A stretch of DNA of 64,000 nucleotides from Mycobacterium sp. OTB74 (GCF_029892685.1 NZ_JARXVD010000011.1:141686-205685); one strand, 5' to 3'; shown: positions 9,433-19,617, counted from the first letter of the stretch. A program made the numbers and translations. The notes: generated by a model not told the origin, from the letters alone.

Positions 9433-9466
9433 TTGACCATACAGTCAAGCTAGTTTGTATTGTCAA
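9433..9466. promoter_or_regulatory. Putative TetR operator in divergent promoter
   Basis: TTGACCATACAGTCAA at 9433-9448 is an inverted repeat (TTGAC...GTCAA), followed at 9455 by the weaker pair TTG...TCAA. It lies between the Rieske oxygenase and its divergent TetR gene, where such a regulator normally binds. Confidence 0.5.
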
Positions 9467-9498
9467 GATTCTCGCTTCCGTTGTGCGACGATCACCAG

Positions 9499-10122
9499 AT
9501 GCGACGGCATGGCTGGTCGGGCGATATCCCGGCTGATGACGAGGAGGCGATCTCGCGCATCATCGCGACAACCCGTCAAGCCATCGACAAACAGGGAACG
9601 GTGAGCGTGTCTGAGGTCGCCGATTCTCTCGGTGTCACAAGGCAAACCATCTACCGCTACTTCCCCACCCATGAGGCGCTGCTGGGCGGAACGGCGTTGG
9701 CCTCGGTCGACGGTTTTCTCGACCGGCTCGCGGCCCACCTTGGTTCGATCACCGATCCGACGGTCGCGGTCGTGGAGGGTATCGCGTACACCTATGAGCA
9801 ATTGGCTACCGACCGATACCTGAACCTGGTCTTTCAACCGGGCAAGGCCAGCGTGTTCACCGCGGGCATCACATCAGAGATGGCTGTAGCGTTCGGTCGA
9901 CAGATCTTGCAACGATTCGATGTTGATTGGGCCGCAGCGGGTTTCGCTGAATCGAAGCTGGACGAGTTGGTGGAGGTGATGCTCCGGACGCTCCAATCGC
10001 TGATCGTGGACCCTGGGCGGCCACCGCGCCACGGACCGGTTTTGCGCGAGTTTCTCGATGAGTGGATCGCCCCGTCAGTTCGGGCTCACGCCGTACCGAG
10101 GTCAACGTCGCGCAAATCTTAA
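9499..10122 (+). CDS. TetR family regulator
   Basis: A 207-residue TetR protein with helix-turn-helix VADSLGVTRQTIYRYFPTHE around residues 38-57. The frame continues upstream to a TTG at 9460, but that stretch overlaps the operator, so the ATG at 9499 (MRRHGWSGD) is preferred. It is divergent from the Rieske oxygenase and probably controls it through the inverted repeat at 9433. The ligand is unknown. Confidence 0.82.
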   Translation: MRRHGWSGDIPADDEEAISRIIATTRQAIDKQGTVSVSEVADSLGVTRQTIYRYFPTHEALLGGTALASVDGFLDRLAAHLGSITDPTVAVVEGIAYTYEQLATDRYLNLVFQPGKASVFTAGITSEMAVAFGRQILQRFDVDWAAAGFAESKLDELVEVMLRTLQSLIVDPGRPPRHGPVLREFLDEWIAPSVRAHAVPRSTSRKS

Positions 10123-10148
10123 GCCGCCGGTCGATGGCAGCTTTCGAA

Positions 10149-12515
10149 TCACTGCCGGGACATAGCGATTCGTGCCTGCGCGCGTTTGTTCTCTTCTTCG
10201 TCGTCGTGTTCGCCCGGCGCGGTGCTGATGGTGACTGTATCGACGGTGCCGGTGAACCCGAACGGCGACGAGTACATCTCGGTGACCGGCGAACCGGCGT
10301 TGCGTCCGACCACCAAGCCACCGCCGATCCCTATCGCGAGCGGAATCGTCACCGGGAAGTCGGCCTCGGCCACCACCTGCCCGTCGATGAGTAGCCGCGC
10401 GTGCCCGGGGGTTCCCTTACCGGCTTGCAAGTCGGGCGCTCCGGTCGGTTCGAACTCGTAGCGCAGGGTGTGCCTACCTGCACCAACGCGGGCCTGTGAC
10501 GCCAGGTGCAGTTCGCGAACACCGACGTAGTTGTGCACGTAGTGCAATAGACCGTCCTGGATGAACAAGGTGTAGCCACCGACGTTGCTGCCGTGGCACA
10601 TGACGACGCCCTCGTCGGTGTCGGAGAGTTCAACCTCAGCGGTGATCGAGTGGGCGCGATTGAGCACTTTGACCGCAACGTTTTCCGGCACGACCTGTGT
10701 GCCGGGACGGTAGACGTAGGTGTCACGCGCGGCACTGATCTGGGGTCGCTCATCGGCGAAGCGCATGGTGCCCCGACTGTCCAGGGGCAGGACGTTGTAC
10801 TTGCCCGCTTCGGTGTACCAGAGCGCGATCATCTCGATGAGCCGCGGACGCTCCTGGTCGGCAAGGTTGTTGGTTTCTGCGGGGTCGACGTCGACGTGGT
10901 ACAGCTCCCAGCCGGTGGCATCCAGTTGCCGCAGAGCATCTTCCTTGAGTTCGAGCATGCCGAAGCTGACCCCGGCCTCGACGAAAGATGGTCCGGGAAA
11001 AGGACATACCGCTCGCCAACCGTCGTGGTAAAGCGACCGGTGAGCGAACATCTCGAAATACTGCGTGTGATGTTTGGTGGCCGCCTGCGCGTCGTCGAAG
11101 GTGTGCGCGAAACTGACACCCTCGATGGGCGACTGGGTGACTCCGCGCACCGCCGCGGGCGGGTCGACAGCGAGCGCCTCCAATACCGTCGGCACCATGT
11201 CGATCACATGGCCGTACTGATGGCGCAGTTCACCTTTGGCTTCGATACCTGCGGGCCAGTGCACAATGAAGCCGTCTGCGACACCGCCGCGGTAGGTTTC
11301 GCGCTTTCATCGGCGGAACGGGGTGTTACCCGCGAATGTCCAGCCCCACGAGTAGTGATTGAAGTGCTTCGGTCCGCCGAGCTCGTCGATCGCGGCCAAG
11401 TTCTGTGCGAGATCGTCGGGAACGTTGTTGAAGAACTTGTTTTCGTTGAGTGAGCCATGCGGGCCGCCCTCAGCGCTGGCCCCATTGTCCGAGATCACCA
11501 TGATCAGCGTGTTGTCGAGTTGCCCAGTGGAATCGAGATAGTCCACCAGACGGCCGATCTGGTGGTCGGCGTGCTCGAAGTACCCGGCAAAGGCCTCCAT
11601 CATCCGCGCGTACAGACGCTTTTCATCATCGGCGAGCTCGTCCCACTGCGCCACGTCGGGATCGTGCGCCGACAACACCGCGTCTTCGGCGATGATGCCC
11701 TCCTGCTTCTGGCGGGCGAACACCTTCTCTCGATACGCATCCCAACCATCGTCAAACTGCCCGCGGTACTTGGCTATCCACTCAACAGGGGCCTGATGGG
11801 GCGCATGGTTCGCGCCGGTGGCGAAGTACAGGAAGAACGGCTTGTCGGGTGCGACCTGTCTGAGGTCGGCAATGAAGCTGATCGCTCGGTCGGCGAGATC
11901 TTCGGACAGGTGGTAGCCCTCGTCGGGCGTCGAGGGCGGCTCGACCTGGTGGTTGTCGAAGACCAGGTCCGGGTAGTACTGGTGGGTGTCGCCGCCGAGG
12001 AAGCCGTAGTAACGCTCGAAGCCCCGCCCCAGCGGCCAGCGGTCGTACGGGCCGGCGGCACTGATCTGTTCAGCCGGAGTCAGATGCCATTTCCCGATGC
12101 AATAGGTGGCGTAGCCGTGCGGGAGCAACATCTCCGACAGGAAACCGTTCTCGAACGGGATTGCCCCATTGGACCCCGGAAAGCCGGTGGACCCTTCCGT
12201 GATGCACGCCATGCCGTTGGAGTGGTGGTTGCGACCGGTCAAGATGCACGATCGCGACGGTGAGCACAGCGCCGTGGTGTGCATGTTGGTGTACAGCAAG
12301 CCGTTCTGCGCCAGCCGGTCCAGGTTGGGTGTGTTGATCGGTGATCCATAGCAACCGAACTGTCCATAGCCGGTGTCATCGAGCACGACGAACACGACGT
12401 TCGGTGCACCGGCCTAGGCCCGGTTCGGCTTGGGCCAAGCCGGGTCTGATTCGGCGATGGTCCGACCCACGCGCCCTGGAAACGCAGTGCCGGCTGCATA
12501 TTCGGTCAAAGTCAT
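10149..12515 (-). pseudogene. Sulfatase interrupted by two in-frame stop codons
   Basis: One continuous frame of 789 codons encodes a type I sulfatase related to the intact 819-residue enzyme at 5408-7867, including the formylglycine signature CSPSR, metal ligands LDD and the C-terminal jelly-roll-like extension. Two codons in that frame are stops: TAG at codon 34 (12414-12416) and TGA at codon 403 (11307-11309). The TGA falls after NTPFRR and before KRETYRGG, where a tryptophan codon would be expected. There is no frameshift. It is most simply a recent pseudogene; an internal start at 12395 could give only a 362-residue piece. Confidence 0.8.
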
Positions 12516-12648
12516 CGCACACCACTTCCTCGTCGTGACCACGTGCATCCGACACTACGGAGTGGCGAGCCTGGGCGTCCGAAAGTTCATCGAACCGCCA
12601 GCGGCCCGACGCCGGTCGCACACTGATCTCCCGGACGCGCGTCGACGC

Positions 12649-13271
12649 TTACCAGACGAACGGGATCAGCTTCCGGGTCCTGCGACAGTAGTCGGCGTAT
12701 CCCGGTAGGGCACTTCGCAGTAGGTGTTCTTCGGCCGCGATCCGCCGCCGATAGGCCCGGCCCATCAGACCGGCAACCACGACGGTCGCAGGCACGCTTC
12801 GCGAAGCCAGCGATAAGCCGATCCACACCAACAGGGCACCGCTGTAACCGGGGTGACGAACCACTCGGTACGGGCCGGTGTCGACCACCTGTTGGCCCTG
12901 CGCGGCACGCAGGGTCCGGGTGTAGAAACCGCCAAGCGTACGCATGGACCACACCCGCACTGCCAGTCCACACGCTTGCACGACCAGCCCCGCGGCCGCC
13001 ACCGCGGGGGCATCACCGGCACGGGCAGTCGGCGCATCACCAGAGGAACACCACCGGCAAGCGCGGAGGACGCCAAGAGTAGGCGCGTAGTGCCCTCGTC
13101 GCCCGCAGACGCGTTCAGGCTGGAGGCGCTTCCGCGCCGACGCAGAAACAGCTCTTGAGCAAAGAAGCCTCCAGCAACGACGTACCCGGCTACCAGCCAG
13201 CCGTCAGTTCGGGAGCGGATGGACCCGGTGGACGGCGAAGCCTTCACAGACCCTGTACGCATGGCATTCAA
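12649..13271 (-). pseudogene. Frameshifted isoprenylcysteine/phospholipid methyltransferase-like gene
   Basis: The C-terminal part (12649-13002) carries the ICMT-family core, VVDTGPYRVVRHPGYSGALL, which in this family binds S-adenosylmethionine in a small membrane methyltransferase. The N-terminal part continues in a different frame from 13271 (DGWLVAGYVVAGGFFAQELF) up to RRLPVPVMPP near 13008. Adding one base in the run of G/C residues at about 13005-13010 joins the two into a protein of roughly 205 residues. The single-base loss sits in a homopolymer, so a sequencing error cannot be excluded. The neighbouring sulfatase is also broken. Confidence 0.6.
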
Positions 13272-13631
13272 CGCTTTTCACGCGATGCCGCGACGAAAAC
13301 AGCCATGTACGGCAATGCTAGTCGAGCAGATCGGCGAACAACTCCCAGAAAGCGGAGCCGCCGCAGCCTGCGGTTGTGGATCGGCGCCTCTAGTGTTTGC
13401 CTCTGCCACGATCAACGGACGAGTGGTGCGCCAACCCGACAGTGACGGCGTCGAGTCGACACAGCAGGCGTACCTGATCGCGCGAAAGCCCGCGTAGGGC
13501 AACGACTTACCCCGCAAAGCCGGACCCAGCTGAGAGCATTCAGTGCACTCGCCATCCGACGAGCTTGCGTGGTGCGGGAGCCCGTCGAGCGGCATCGAAT
13601 GTGTTGGGTTGGATACTTCCGCGATCTGCCG
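13272..13631. other. Intergenic region, no convincing gene
   Basis: About 360 bases with overlapping open frames on both strands (13219-13497 plus and 13278-13595 minus). Neither has a recognisable domain or ribosome site. The sequence may be debris from the decayed region to its left. Confidence 0.35.
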
Positions 13632-14222
13632 TTACGACGAGGCGGTAGCAGCGGGAAGGTCTACGGCGGCAAGGAAGGCGCGGACGCAGAGGTCGCGGAG
13701 TTGGTCGGGGGTAACGGCGCGGTTGTCGAGCCAGTCGAGGATGGCGATGGTGACGAATCCGAGCCAAGCAGTGACCGCTATCTGGGTCGCGCCGTCGGTG
13801 GCCATGACTGCGGCCAGAGACGTCAGGATGCGGTCACGGTGAGCAATGGTGCGTGCGTGATGGATTTCCCGGAGATCGTTGTTGGTGAAAGCACCGCTTT
13901 GGGCGACTCGGAACCCGTCGGGGTAGCGCGCGGCGTAGTCGATGTAGATGTCCAGGCCGGCGGTGAGCTGCGCGAGCGGCGGCAGCAGTGGGTCGGGCGT
14001 GCTGGCGTGCAGCAGTTTCACACTTTCGTCTTCGACGATGGCCAGGTAGAAGGCGCGTTTGCTGGGGAAGTAGTGGTACAGCAGGCCGTAGGAAATTCCG
14101 GCGATCTCGGCGACTTCCTCAATCGATACGTCGTCGTAGGGGCGTTGCCCGAACAGCTTGGCGCCGATCTCGAGCAGCTGGGCGCGCCGCTGGGCTGTAT
14201 TCAGACGCGTTCGCACCCTCAC
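13632..14222 (-). CDS. TetR family regulator of the P450 cluster
   Basis: A 196-residue TetR protein with helix-turn-helix IEEVAEIAGISYGLLYHYFP at about residues 34-53. It is divergent from the cytochrome P450 gene, and the 75-base gap holds two arms of a large inverted repeat, so it very likely represses the P450 and itself. The ligand is probably the oxidised substrate or a lipid, which is inference. Confidence 0.87.
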   Translation of the reverse strand: MRVRTRLNTAQRRAQLLEIGAKLFGQRPYDDVSIEEVAEIAGISYGLLYHYFPSKRAFYLAIVEDESVKLLHASTPDPLLPPLAQLTAGLDIYIDYAARYPDGFRVAQSGAFTNNDLREIHHARTIAHRDRILTSLAAVMATDGATQIAVTAWLGFVTIAILDWLDNRAVTPDQLRDLCVRAFLAAVDLPAATASS

Positions 14223-14227
14223 ATCCT

Positions 14228-14280
14228 ATTGACATCGCCTCAATAACGTCGGCATCATGCCTTATTGATTCTGTGTCAAT
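14228..14280. promoter_or_regulatory. Double inverted-repeat operator between TetR and P450
   Basis: The arm at 14228-14246 (ATTGACATCGCCTCAATAA) and the arm at 14262-14280 (TTATTGATTCTGTGTCAAT) are inverted copies of each other, with identical outer ATTGACA and inner TCAATAA. Each arm is also internally palindromic (TTGA...TCAA). This layout suits two TetR dimers. The second arm ends 17 bases before the P450 start. Confidence 0.65.
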
Positions 14281-14297
14281 AGCCAGGAGGGCCAATC

Positions 14298-15725
14298 GTG
14301 GACACCGCCGCCATCCCCCATCCCCGGTATCGATTGCCATTGCTCGGCGATGTGGTCGGGCTGAACCCCCGTACTCCGGTCCAGTCGACGATGCAGATGG
14401 TGAGTGACCTGGGGCCGATCGCGGTGCGCAGACTGTTCGGAGTCGACATCGTTGTGGTGGGCGGAGCCGATCTGGTCGCCGACCTCAACGACGAGACGCG
14501 TTTTGCCAAGAACACTGGTCTGCACATCTACGCGTTGCGCCAAATCGTCGGCGACGCATTATTCACCGCCGACAACGACGAGCCGAATTGGCAACTGGCC
14601 CATGAGATCCTGATGCCCGCGTTCACCCGCGAGGCCATGCTCGGTTACCACGCAACCATGCTGTCTGTTGCCCGCCAGCTACTGGCCCGCTGGGATCTCG
14701 CTGCGCAGCGCCACCAGCACGTCGACGTCAGCGCCGACATGACCCGCATGACACTGGAAACGATCGGGCGCACGGGATTCGGTTACCGGTTCGACGCGTT
14801 CGACCGCAACAGACCGCACCCCTTTGTCACCGCCATGAACCGGACCCTGAGCTACGGCAACTTCCCCGCCACCCGGTGGCTGGCGCCAATCCGCCGAGCC
14901 GTGGTCGGCTCGACGCGCCGACACAGAGCCGATGTCGCATTGTTGGAGCGCACCGTCGATGACGTTATCGCCGCCCGCCGCGCCGGAGCCACACCCGAGA
15001 CACCCGATCTGCTCGACCGGATGCTGCACACCGCACACCCAGATACCGGTGCCCGACTCGACCCGGTGAACATCCGCCAGCAGATCATCACCTTCGTGGT
15101 CGCCGGCCACGAAACCACCTCCGGTGCATTGTCATTCGCTCTCTACTACCTCACGGCGAACCCACAGGCGATGGCACGGGCCCAGGCCGAGGTCGATGAT
15201 CTTTGGGGCAGCGACGAACCCGAGCCAGCATTCACCGACATCGCCAAACTGCGCTACGTACGCGCAGCCCTCGACGAGGCACTACGGCTGTGGCCCACTG
15301 TGCCCGCCTACCTTCGCGAAGCGCGGGCCGATACCGTCTTGGGCGGCCGGTACCGAATGCGTCAAGGGGACTGGGCGTTGGTGCTGCTGCCCCAAGCGCA
15401 CCGCGACCCCAAAGTCTGGCCGGAACCCGACCAGTTCGATCCCGACCGATTCGCCCCCGGCCAAGCCAAAGCCCGACCTCCGCACGTCTACAAACCTTTC
15501 GGGACAGGCCAGCGCGCCTGCATTGGCCGCCAATTCGCTCTGCACGAAGCAGTACTCACGCTGGGTCTGCTCCTTCACCGCTACGACCTGTCGCCCAGCG
15601 ACACCTACCGGCTGCAGATCGCTGAATCGCTCACGCTCAAACCCCGGGGCTTCCAGCTCCAACCCCGTCGCCGGAACCGTTCTCCGCACTCGTTCCCGAC
15701 GCCGTCACTTTCGAATGTCGGCTGA
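14298..15725 (+). CDS. Cytochrome P450 (CYP102/CYP110-like)
   Basis: A 475-residue P450 monooxygenase. The I-helix oxygen-activation motif AGHETTSG is near residue 272, and the heme-binding loop FGTGQRACIG places the axial thiolate at Cys408. The sequence style is that of the fatty-acid-hydroxylating class related to the P450 BM3 heme domain, but no reductase domain is fused, so it needs separate redox partners. The ATG follows AGGAGGGCC by a few bases. It is probably induced when the divergent TetR releases its operator. Neighbouring flavin monooxygenases suggest a lipid or alkane oxidation route. Confidence 0.9.
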   Translation: MDTAAIPHPRYRLPLLGDVVGLNPRTPVQSTMQMVSDLGPIAVRRLFGVDIVVVGGADLVADLNDETRFAKNTGLHIYALRQIVGDALFTADNDEPNWQLAHEILMPAFTREAMLGYHATMLSVARQLLARWDLAAQRHQHVDVSADMTRMTLETIGRTGFGYRFDAFDRNRPHPFVTAMNRTLSYGNFPATRWLAPIRRAVVGSTRRHRADVALLERTVDDVIAARRAGATPETPDLLDRMLHTAHPDTGARLDPVNIRQQIITFVVAGHETTSGALSFALYYLTANPQAMARAQAEVDDLWGSDEPEPAFTDIAKLRYVRAALDEALRLWPTVPAYLREARADTVLGGRYRMRQGDWALVLLPQAHRDPKVWPEPDQFDPDRFAPGQAKARPPHVYKPFGTGQRACIGRQFALHEAVLTLGLLLHRYDLSPSDTYRLQIAESLTLKPRGFQLQPRRRNRSPHSFPTPSLSNVG

Positions 15726-15964
15726 GATGCCCCGCCGGCTCGCCGGATCGAAATGACCGCTGGAGAGCTCTCTGCCGAGGAACGCCAAGCACAATGGCCC
15801 CGCACTCGCCTACACCAGCCACTGGCGCCGATACGCCCGACGTGCACCTCCGTCCCGGACGATCCCCCTCTAGCGCTTGAGCCCATCAGGTCGTCGCCGC
15901 AGACTTTCCTGTGATCCGACGTTTTGACGCCCTCCGACCGGGTCTGGCCTGGCACGCTGTATGA

Positions 15965-17464
15965 GTGCGAATCGCGATCGTAGGGGCGGGTATCGCCGGT
16001 CTGGCCAGCGCGAAAGTGTTAGACGGGGCTGGCCATGCGGTCGATGTGTTCGACCGGGTTGGCGATGTGGGCGGGGTATGGAGCGCGACCCGCAGCTATC
16101 CGGGATTGCGCAGCCAGAACAATAAACGCACCTACTGCTTCTCCGACTTTCCGATGCCGGACACCTACCCGCGCGTGCCCAGTGGCGCGCAGGTGCAGGC
16201 CTACCTGCAGAGCTATGCCGGCTGGTTCGGTTTCGCAGACCGGATCCACCTTCGCACCGATGTCCTGAGCGCACGACCGGTACCCACCGGCGGCTGGTCA
16301 CTGCAGCTCCATGAGCTCGCCGAAAACCGGCTCACCGACTACACGTGTGATCATCTGGTGGTTGCCAACGGCGTGTTCAGCACACCGGCCAGGCCCGATT
16401 ACCCCGGCTACGATGGGTTCATCGCTGCCGGAGCACGAGTGTGTCACGCGACCGAATTCCGCTCTCTCAGAGACATTTACGGCGAGCATGTGGTGGTTGT
16501 CGGATACGGCAAATCCGCTTGCGACATCGCAGAGGCTGTCTCCGAGGTCGCCGCGTCCACCACTGTGGTCACTCGGCGGGTGTTATGGAAAATGCCGCGA
16601 CGCGTGCGCGTGCTCGGCAACTACGAGAACCTGGCGTTGACCCGGTTGGGTGAAGCTGGGTTCGACTATCTGCGGCCGAATCGATTCGAGCGCTTCTACA
16701 ACGGCCGTGGCCATCTGCTGCGCGACGTCGCCCTCGACGCGGTGCAGGCCTTGGTGAGCCGGCAGCTCGGGCTGCGGGCATTGGGGTTGGAACCTGACGG
16801 ACCCTTCGAGGAGATCGCGCAAAGCACTGCGAGCTTGGTCACCCAGGGATTTTTCGAAAAGGTCGGAACCGGGCTGATCACCGTTCACCGCGATGCCGAA
16901 ATCACGCGCCTGTGCGACGGAAAAGACGTGGAGCTGTCTAACGGAACCCGGGTGCGCGCCGATGTTGTCGTGTGCGCCACAGGGTTTCACCAACAGGTGG
17001 ATTTTTTCGACGGCTCGATCCGAGAACAGTTGACCGACCCCGAGGGCAATTTCCGGCTGTATCGGCAGATCCTGCCCACCACGGTGCCTGCTGTGACGTT
17101 CGCCGGATACAACTCATCGATGGTCAGCGCACTGGGCGCCGAGATCGGGGCACTGTGGACAGCGGCCCTGCTCGAGGGTCGCCTGCAATTGCCCCGGCCC
17201 GAACAGCGCGAAGCCGATATCGATGCGCGGCTGACATGGATGCATCGCCGCACCGACGGCCATCATGCGCGCGGGGCACTCGTGGCGCCGTTCGACATAC
17301 ACAACCTCGACGAGATGCTCAACGACTTGGGCGCCAACATCTCCCGGCTACGTCGGGCCCTGCAGTGGATCGCCCCCATCGATCCGCGGTCCTATCGAAC
17401 AGCCGTCTATCGCCCACCAAGGACGCCCCGGAGATCAGGATTAAAACCCACGAAACACAAGTGA
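15965..17464 (+). CDS. Flavin-containing monooxygenase
   Basis: A 499-residue class B-type flavoprotein monooxygenase. The FAD-binding GAGIAGLAS is at residues 7-15, and the NADPH-binding segment VVVGYGKSACDIAE is near residues 177-190. An ATGFHQQ motif near residue 339 matches the conserved ATG segment of the family. It starts with GTG; an ATG 4 bases upstream is out of frame. It follows the P450 in the same direction with a 240-base gap. These enzymes insert oxygen into ketones, amines or sulfur centres; the substrate here is unknown. Confidence 0.87.
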   Translation: MRIAIVGAGIAGLASAKVLDGAGHAVDVFDRVGDVGGVWSATRSYPGLRSQNNKRTYCFSDFPMPDTYPRVPSGAQVQAYLQSYAGWFGFADRIHLRTDVLSARPVPTGGWSLQLHELAENRLTDYTCDHLVVANGVFSTPARPDYPGYDGFIAAGARVCHATEFRSLRDIYGEHVVVVGYGKSACDIAEAVSEVAASTTVVTRRVLWKMPRRVRVLGNYENLALTRLGEAGFDYLRPNRFERFYNGRGHLLRDVALDAVQALVSRQLGLRALGLEPDGPFEEIAQSTASLVTQGFFEKVGTGLITVHRDAEITRLCDGKDVELSNGTRVRADVVVCATGFHQQVDFFDGSIREQLTDPEGNFRLYRQILPTTVPAVTFAGYNSSMVSALGAEIGALWTAALLEGRLQLPRPEQREADIDARLTWMHRRTDGHHARGALVAPFDIHNLDEMLNDLGANISRLRRALQWIAPIDPRSYRTAVYRPPRTPRRSGLKPTKHK

Positions 17465-17540
17465 GCATGACGCCACCCGCGGGCAGCGCACGATGAGCTG
17501 TGTTGCCCTCAAACAGGATTGAGGTTCTACGATTACAGCC

Positions 17541-17963
17541 GTGGCAGGACCCGATCGCCCGGCGTTCGATCAGCCCAGCGGTGACACCGAAACCGCTGTC
17601 CATGCGCTGCTGCATGCATTGCAGCGCGGGTATGACACCGGGGCAGCCGACATGTACGACGAGTTGTTCGCCGAAGACATCCTGTGGGGTACACCGAAAG
17701 GACAGGTCGTTCGCGGGTTTGCCCTCCTCAATTCCGTCCACCGGCAGATGATGAGCGCACAGCCAGTCAAACTCACGTCGCGTTTCGAGATCGTCGCAAC
17801 CACCAGTCCCACTCCCGGAGTGGTGGTAACCCAGATTCGCCGCCAAGCACTGCACGGGGGGTTCAGCGAGATGGCGATGTATGTGCTGACCAAGCGCGAC
17901 GGCCAATGGTGGCTTGTCGCGGCGCAGAACACCCCTATTACTGACGTCCTCCCAGGCGGCTAA
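17541..17963 (+). CDS. SnoaL/NTF2-like protein
   Basis: A 140-residue protein with the small alpha+beta cone fold pattern (DMYDELFAEDILWGTPKG then a run of beta strands ending WWLVAAQNTPI). Proteins of this type are often isomerases, or detoxifying or accessory enzymes in lipid and xenobiotic oxidation operons. It begins with GTG and follows the flavin monooxygenase by 76 bases. The specific reaction cannot be read from the sequence. Confidence 0.7.
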   Translation: MAGPDRPAFDQPSGDTETAVHALLHALQRGYDTGAADMYDELFAEDILWGTPKGQVVRGFALLNSVHRQMMSAQPVKLTSRFEIVATTSPTPGVVVTQIRRQALHGGFSEMAMYVLTKRDGQWWLVAAQNTPITDVLPGG

Positions 17964-18082
17964 TGGCACGCAGGCGGAAACGACGTTGCGGGATCAAGCG
18001 ACCTGGAGATTGATCCACTACATATTCAGGCCGCTCTGACCGAAGCAACCGTGACAGCAGCAACCGATGAAAGGCTGACGGA

Positions 18083-18418
18083 GTGCGTGACTTCTACGCG
18101 ACAATCGCGCAGGTGCTGCCGGTGGTGGTACTCGCGTTGGTGTTCGACACGAAATACTTCGAGCGGCTCGGCGACGAACCCGATCCCGCCCGCGCGGTAG
18201 CCAACCACACCATCTGGAAGATCGGGCTCATCCGCTGGTACACGCCGGTCGTGGCGTTCCTGATTCTTGCCGACACCGCGTTTTGTGTCGTCATGCTGAC
18301 GAACCTGATCGCCGACGCTACCTGGACACGTTGGGTCGCGGTGACCGGTGCAGGACTCGCCTTGGTAAATCTCTTTGGCCGCATATGGTTCATCGTCGAC
18401 AGCGCAACGCGACGGTAG
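18083..18418 (+). CDS. Small membrane protein with three helices
   Basis: A 111-residue protein with hydrophobic helices near residues 8-22, 53-72 and 82-102 and a basic C-terminus (ATRR). It starts with GTG after GGAG spacing. I recognise no family. Its place between the SnoaL-like gene and the SDR promoter suggests it belongs to the oxidation cluster, but no role can be assigned. Confidence 0.55.
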   Translation: MRDFYATIAQVLPVVVLALVFDTKYFERLGDEPDPARAVANHTIWKIGLIRWYTPVVAFLILADTAFCVVMLTNLIADATWTRWVAVTGAGLALVNLFGRIWFIVDSATRR

Positions 18419-18491
18419 GTCATCCGCTTCGTACCGCATAGGCGCGTCAGCTTCCTCGGACTGCATGCCGGCGGCATCGCCTTCTCAAAAT

Positions 18492-18520
18492 GATACTGTT
18501 GCCGATACCGTAAGTGATAC
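18492..18520. promoter_or_regulatory. Operator shared with the adhD promoter, copy 1
   Basis: The 29-base block beginning GATACTGTTGCCGATAC matches the block at 22288-22316 at 25 positions, including the TACTGT left half and the trailing GATAC. It lies about 180 bases upstream of the SDR start. The shared element implies one regulator for the SDR and the adhD-monooxygenase operon. Confidence 0.6.
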
Positions 18521-18701
18521 GATTCCTGATCTGCGCAAGCTGGCGAGAGCGGCGACCCAGCATGGAGTCGAATGGGTCTCGGTCGAATCAGTCAGGCACG
18601 CATCTTTTGGCTGCCGTCGACGCGCAGAGTACCTCTCCACCATCGGGGTGACAGCAGGTGCTCGAATGGCCCAAATGGCAACGGCAGCATAGGAAGAGAA
18701 C

Positions 18702-19574
18702 GTGGTAGACCGGATCAGTGGAAAGACCATCGCGATTACCGGCGCCGCCAGAGGCATCGGCTACGCGACCGCACGGGCATTGCTCGAGCACGGAGCTACG
18801 GTTGTTATCGGTGATCGCGATGTCACAGCACTCGACACCGCCGTCGCACAGCTGTCCGCGCTCGGCAGCGTGAGCGGCCACCCACTCGATGTCACCGACC
18901 CGGCGTCCTTCGCGGCATTCCTGGATCTGGCGCGTACCGACGGAGACGGCAACATCGACGTGCTGATCAACAACGCCGGGGTGATGCCCATTGGCCCGTT
19001 CCTCGAACAAAGCGACGAGACCATTCGAACTGCGGCCGAAGTGAACTTCCACGGCGTGCTGACCGGATGCCGCTTGATACTGCCCGAGATGGTCCAGCGC
19101 GGCCGCGGACACATCGTCAACATCGCCTCGTTGGCCGGAGTCATGGCCGTCCCAGGTCAAGTTGTCTATGCGGGAACGAAATTCGCCGTGGTCGGATTGT
19201 CCACCGCGATGGCTGACGAGTTCGCGCCCCACGGAGTCGACGTCACGGTGGTCATGCCACCGTTTACCAACACCGAACTGATCGCGGGCACCCGTCAGAC
19301 GGGAGCGAGCCGACCGGTCGAGCCCACGGCCATCGCGGCGGCGATTGTGAAGACACTGAACAAACCGAAGACTCACGTGACCGTTCCCAGCGGCATCCGC
19401 GTAGCACTCGCCCTGGTCGGCCTGCTCGGACCACGTGGGCGCCGTTGGGTGCACCGCCGCACCGGTAGCGACCGCCTGTTCCTGGATTTCGACACGACGG
19501 CACGTAAGTCCTACGAGGCGCGGGCCAGCAATGCCATCGGCATCGAAGCGGCAACAGGCGGGAACACGGCGTGA
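18702..19574 (+). CDS. SadH-like short-chain dehydrogenase/reductase
   Basis: A 290-residue classical SDR. The cofactor turn TGAARGIG is at residues 13-20, NNAG at about 91-94, and the catalytic YAGTK at about 154-158 is preceded by an appropriately spaced Ser. Its C-terminal extension (LGPRGRRWVHRRTGSDRLF) and its neighbours resemble SadH (Rv3085) of the M. tuberculosis mymA operon, which also contains a flavin monooxygenase and AdhD. It probably oxidises or reduces a lipid alcohol or ketone. It starts with GTG after AGGAAGAG. Confidence 0.83.
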   Translation: MVDRISGKTIAITGAARGIGYATARALLEHGATVVIGDRDVTALDTAVAQLSALGSVSGHPLDVTDPASFAAFLDLARTDGDGNIDVLINNAGVMPIGPFLEQSDETIRTAAEVNFHGVLTGCRLILPEMVQRGRGHIVNIASLAGVMAVPGQVVYAGTKFAVVGLSTAMADEFAPHGVDVTVVMPPFTNTELIAGTRQTGASRPVEPTAIAAAIVKTLNKPKTHVTVPSGIRVALALVGLLGPRGRRWVHRRTGSDRLFLDFDTTARKSYEARASNAIGIEAATGGNTA

Positions 19575-19617
19575 GTCCAGCTGAACGGCTCGAAAAGACC
19601 GACTCGGACGGCACTTG

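Noticed and set aside
11307..11309. Selenocysteine at the TGA of the broken sulfatase
   Set aside because: The position aligns with an expected tryptophan, not the active-site residue, and a second stop (TAG) exists upstream; no SECIS-like context was recognised.
10593..12263. Plus-strand open frames opposite the broken sulfatase
   Set aside because: They are complements of sulfatase codons with no domain or ribosome site.
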